DNA of 64,000 nucleotides from Candidatus Kapaibacterium sp. (GTDB lineage Bacteria; Bacteroidota; Ignavibacteria; Kapaibacteriales; UBA4661), in contig JALONG010000034.1 in NCBI GenBank assembly GCA_025455065.1, positions 45,279 to 109,278 on the forward strand, in the 5' to 3' direction. The position numbers and the translations under genes were made by a program. This document shows positions 62,423 through 64,000 of this stretch, in pieces (the first letter of the stretch is position 1; each line of letters starts with the position of its first letter). Below the pieces are notes generated by a model that saw nothing but the letters and a program-made list of their open reading frames with translations, was not told where the DNA came from and ran no database searches.

Positions 62423-63871
62423 ATGAAAAAATACTCCACAGTGCTGCTGTGGCTGCGTAATGATTTGCGCCTACACGATAATGAAGCACTCACCAAAGCC
62501 TGTCGTGATGCCGAGTTTGTGATTCCTGTTTATTGTTTTGACCCGCGTCATTTTGCAACAACACGCTACGGATTCCCGAAAACAGGCGCTTTCCGCACGC
62601 AATTTCTCCTCGAAAGCCTCGCAGCGCTGCGTTCAGCATTGCAAGCGCGAGGCGCAAATATGCTTGTTCGCACGGGGCATCCCGAAGAACTTCTCCCTGC
62701 TCTTGCCCTGCAAACAAGCGCCCAAGCCATTTATTACCACGAAGAAGCAACCGATGAAGAACTCAGCGTTGAAGAACCCTTGATTGATGCGCTTTCTCAA
62801 GCCGGTATCAAAAAACACTCCTTCTGGGGCGCAACGCTCATGCACATTGACGATTTGCCCTTTAACACCGAGCAGACTCCCGACATCTTTACCCAATTTC
62901 GGAAAACCGTTGAAAAACACTGCATTCCCCGTAAAACCTTCTTAGCGCCTGATAACATCTCGTTTCCAAACACTTTTGACCAGCCATTTTCGGATGAATT
63001 ACCAACGGTGCAAACGCTTCTAGCCCAGAGCGGAAGCGCTGCACAGGAGATTCTCCCGCCCGACACACGAGGGGTGCTGCCCTTCAAAGGCGGCGAGGAA
63101 CAAGCATTGAAGCGCCTTCAGGAGTATTTTTGGGAGCGGAATTGCCTCAAAGATTACAAAGAAACGCGCAATGGGCTTGTGGGAGCGGATTATTCATCGA
63201 AGTTTTCGGCGTGGCTCGCTTTGGGCTGCATTTCGCCGCGCTTTATTTACGAAGAAGTCAAGCGCTATGAAGCGGAGCGCCTTGCGAATGACTCGACATA
63301 TTGGCTTATTTTCGAGTTGCTGTGGCGCGATTTTTTCCGTTATACGGCACTCAAATACGACACGGCAATCTTCCGCAAAACAGGCATTATGAACGTGCGC
63401 AAGGCGTGGAGGGAAGATTGGGAGCGCTTTGAGCGCTGGAGGCAAGGAACAACGGGTATTCCCTTCATTGACGCAAATATGCGCGAACTTTTGATGACGG
63501 GGTTTATGTCAAATCGCGGTCGGCAAAATGTGGCGAGTTTTCTGGTGCGCGAGTTAAATGTGCATTGGCTCATGGGCGCGGAATGGTTCGAGTCGCAGCT
63601 TGTGGATTACGATGTCTGCTCGAATTACGGAAATTGGAACTACGCGGCAGGTATTGGCAACGACCCACGTGAAGACCGCCATTTCAACATTCTGCGCCAA
63701 GCCGGAATGTACGACAAACAAGGCGAATACGTTCGCCATTGGCTGCCGGAATTGCGCTCCGTTCCGAATCATGCTGTTCAAAAGCCTCATACAATGAGCG
63801 CTCAAGAACAGAATCAATCAGGATGCATCATTGGTCGGGATTATCCTGAGCCTATTGTACGTTTAGAGTGA
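62423..63871 (+). CDS. Cryptochrome DASH / photolyase
   Basis: 482 residues. The N-terminal alpha/beta antenna domain starts VLLWLRNDLRLHDNEALTKA. The FAD domain has YSSKFSAWLALGCISPRFIY, TYWLIFELLWRDFFRY, GRQNVASFLVRELNVHW, and CSNYGNWNYAAGIGNDPRED, the segments that distinguish DASH members. They bind FAD and an antenna pterin and repair cyclobutane dimers at least in single-stranded DNA. The end EYVRHWLPEL matches the family C-terminus. It starts about 80 bp after ubiE on the same strand. Confidence 0.94.
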   Translation: MKKYSTVLLWLRNDLRLHDNEALTKACRDAEFVIPVYCFDPRHFATTRYGFPKTGAFRTQFLLESLAALRSALQARGANMLVRTGHPEELLPALALQTSAQAIYYHEEATDEELSVEEPLIDALSQAGIKKHSFWGATLMHIDDLPFNTEQTPDIFTQFRKTVEKHCIPRKTFLAPDNISFPNTFDQPFSDELPTVQTLLAQSGSAAQEILPPDTRGVLPFKGGEEQALKRLQEYFWERNCLKDYKETRNGLVGADYSSKFSAWLALGCISPRFIYEEVKRYEAERLANDSTYWLIFELLWRDFFRYTALKYDTAIFRKTGIMNVRKAWREDWERFERWRQGTTGIPFIDANMRELLMTGFMSNRGRQNVASFLVRELNVHWLMGAEWFESQLVDYDVCSNYGNWNYAAGIGNDPREDRHFNILRQAGMYDKQGEYVRHWLPELRSVPNHAVQKPHTMSAQEQNQSGCIIGRDYPEPIVRLE

Positions 63872-64000
63872 AGTGGAGATTTGATTGGGTTTTATGGAGA
63901 AACTTTAGTACCTAACGATTTTTCTTTCTCAAACGTCATATTCCAGAATCCCAGTTTTTAAGAGACTTGCAGAGAGCTATGACATCACGAGAAGGATTGT
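63872..64000 (+). other. Right edge of the window
   Basis: No complete gene. An ATG at 63979 (MTSREGL to the window end) preceded by GAGAG could begin the next gene, but seven codons are not enough to judge. Confidence 0.3.

Overview
The window reads as a chromosomal segment of a free-living Gram-negative bacterium of the Bacteroidota/Chlorobiota (FCB) group, possibly a Kapabacteria- or Ignavibacteria-like lineage. Several things point there: TonB-dependent receptors with a carboxypeptidase-regulatory N-domain, a DUF4249 lipoprotein, C-terminal type IX secretion (T9SS) sorting tails (29676-31262, 53358-54530, 54987-56192), a DUF1800/DUF1501 pair, an atpD/atpC locus away from the other ATP synthase genes, LpxH and OmpA-type envelope proteins, and a DASH cryptochrome. 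The exact phylum is inference. Housekeeping genes dominate (lon, clpC, hppA, atpD, atpC, prfB, ubiE, hisA, dapD, lpxH, mtgA, htrA). Between them lie accessory islands and an unusual load of small dispersed repeats.

Layout. 1-8447 (minus strand) is a tandemly duplicated surface module, lipoprotein > small outer-membrane-like protein > TonB-dependent receptor, occurring twice, with a DUF4249 lipoprotein gene between the units. The two lipoproteins share an almost identical leader of about 210 bp but have diverged mature domains. The downstream leader copy begins exactly where the DUF4249 gene loses its native 3' end. 8448-10745 holds a regulator with two receiver domains and a LytTR domain. Two arrays of four direct repeats with 21-bp periodicity, one upstream of the regulator and one upstream of the surface operon, look like a shared LytTR operator. 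10746-17213 carries lon, a membrane protein, a sirtuin, an FtsB-like protein and a WYL regulator. 17356-23760 carries an aromatic/histidine ammonia-lyase, a double-OmpA protein, a decayed metallo-beta-lactamase, tRNA-Val and the H+-pyrophosphatase.

23985-33707 holds a hicBA toxin-antitoxin pair with a nonsense mutation in the toxin, an NAD-dependent epimerase, hisA, dapD, the DUF1800/DUF1501 secreted pair, an acyl-CoA dehydrogenase and mtgA. 33781-42180 holds an HD hydrolase, a MITE-like element, htrA, a large ChW/trefoil/CAP mosaic protein, a 2-hydroxyacid dehydrogenase and 4-hydroxyphenylpyruvate dioxygenase. 42211-50116 (minus) holds a MacB/FtsX-type permease, lpxH, a dienelactone-hydrolase-like protein, a DUF433/DUF5615 toxin-antitoxin pair, a chemotaxis receptor and a lipid kinase. 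50275-53268 is atpD and atpC, separated by a terminator, a cupin gene and a Uma2 nuclease gene. 53358-56192 holds two paralogous TIG-domain T9SS cargo genes with conserved ends and divergent middles, flanking an orphan antitoxin and a truncated MazF-like remnant. The window ends with clpC, a DUF29 protein, prfB with its programmed frameshift, ubiE and a cryptochrome.

The most noteworthy candidate is the first 10.5 kb: a duplicated lipoprotein/OMP/receptor locus under an apparent LytTR direct-repeat operator, with a conserved leader cassette attached to diversifying surface proteins. Two dispersed repeat families (a 20-bp palindrome and a 15-bp ACCAAGTAACCAAGC unit that also sits inside coding sequence) are the other main unexplained signals.
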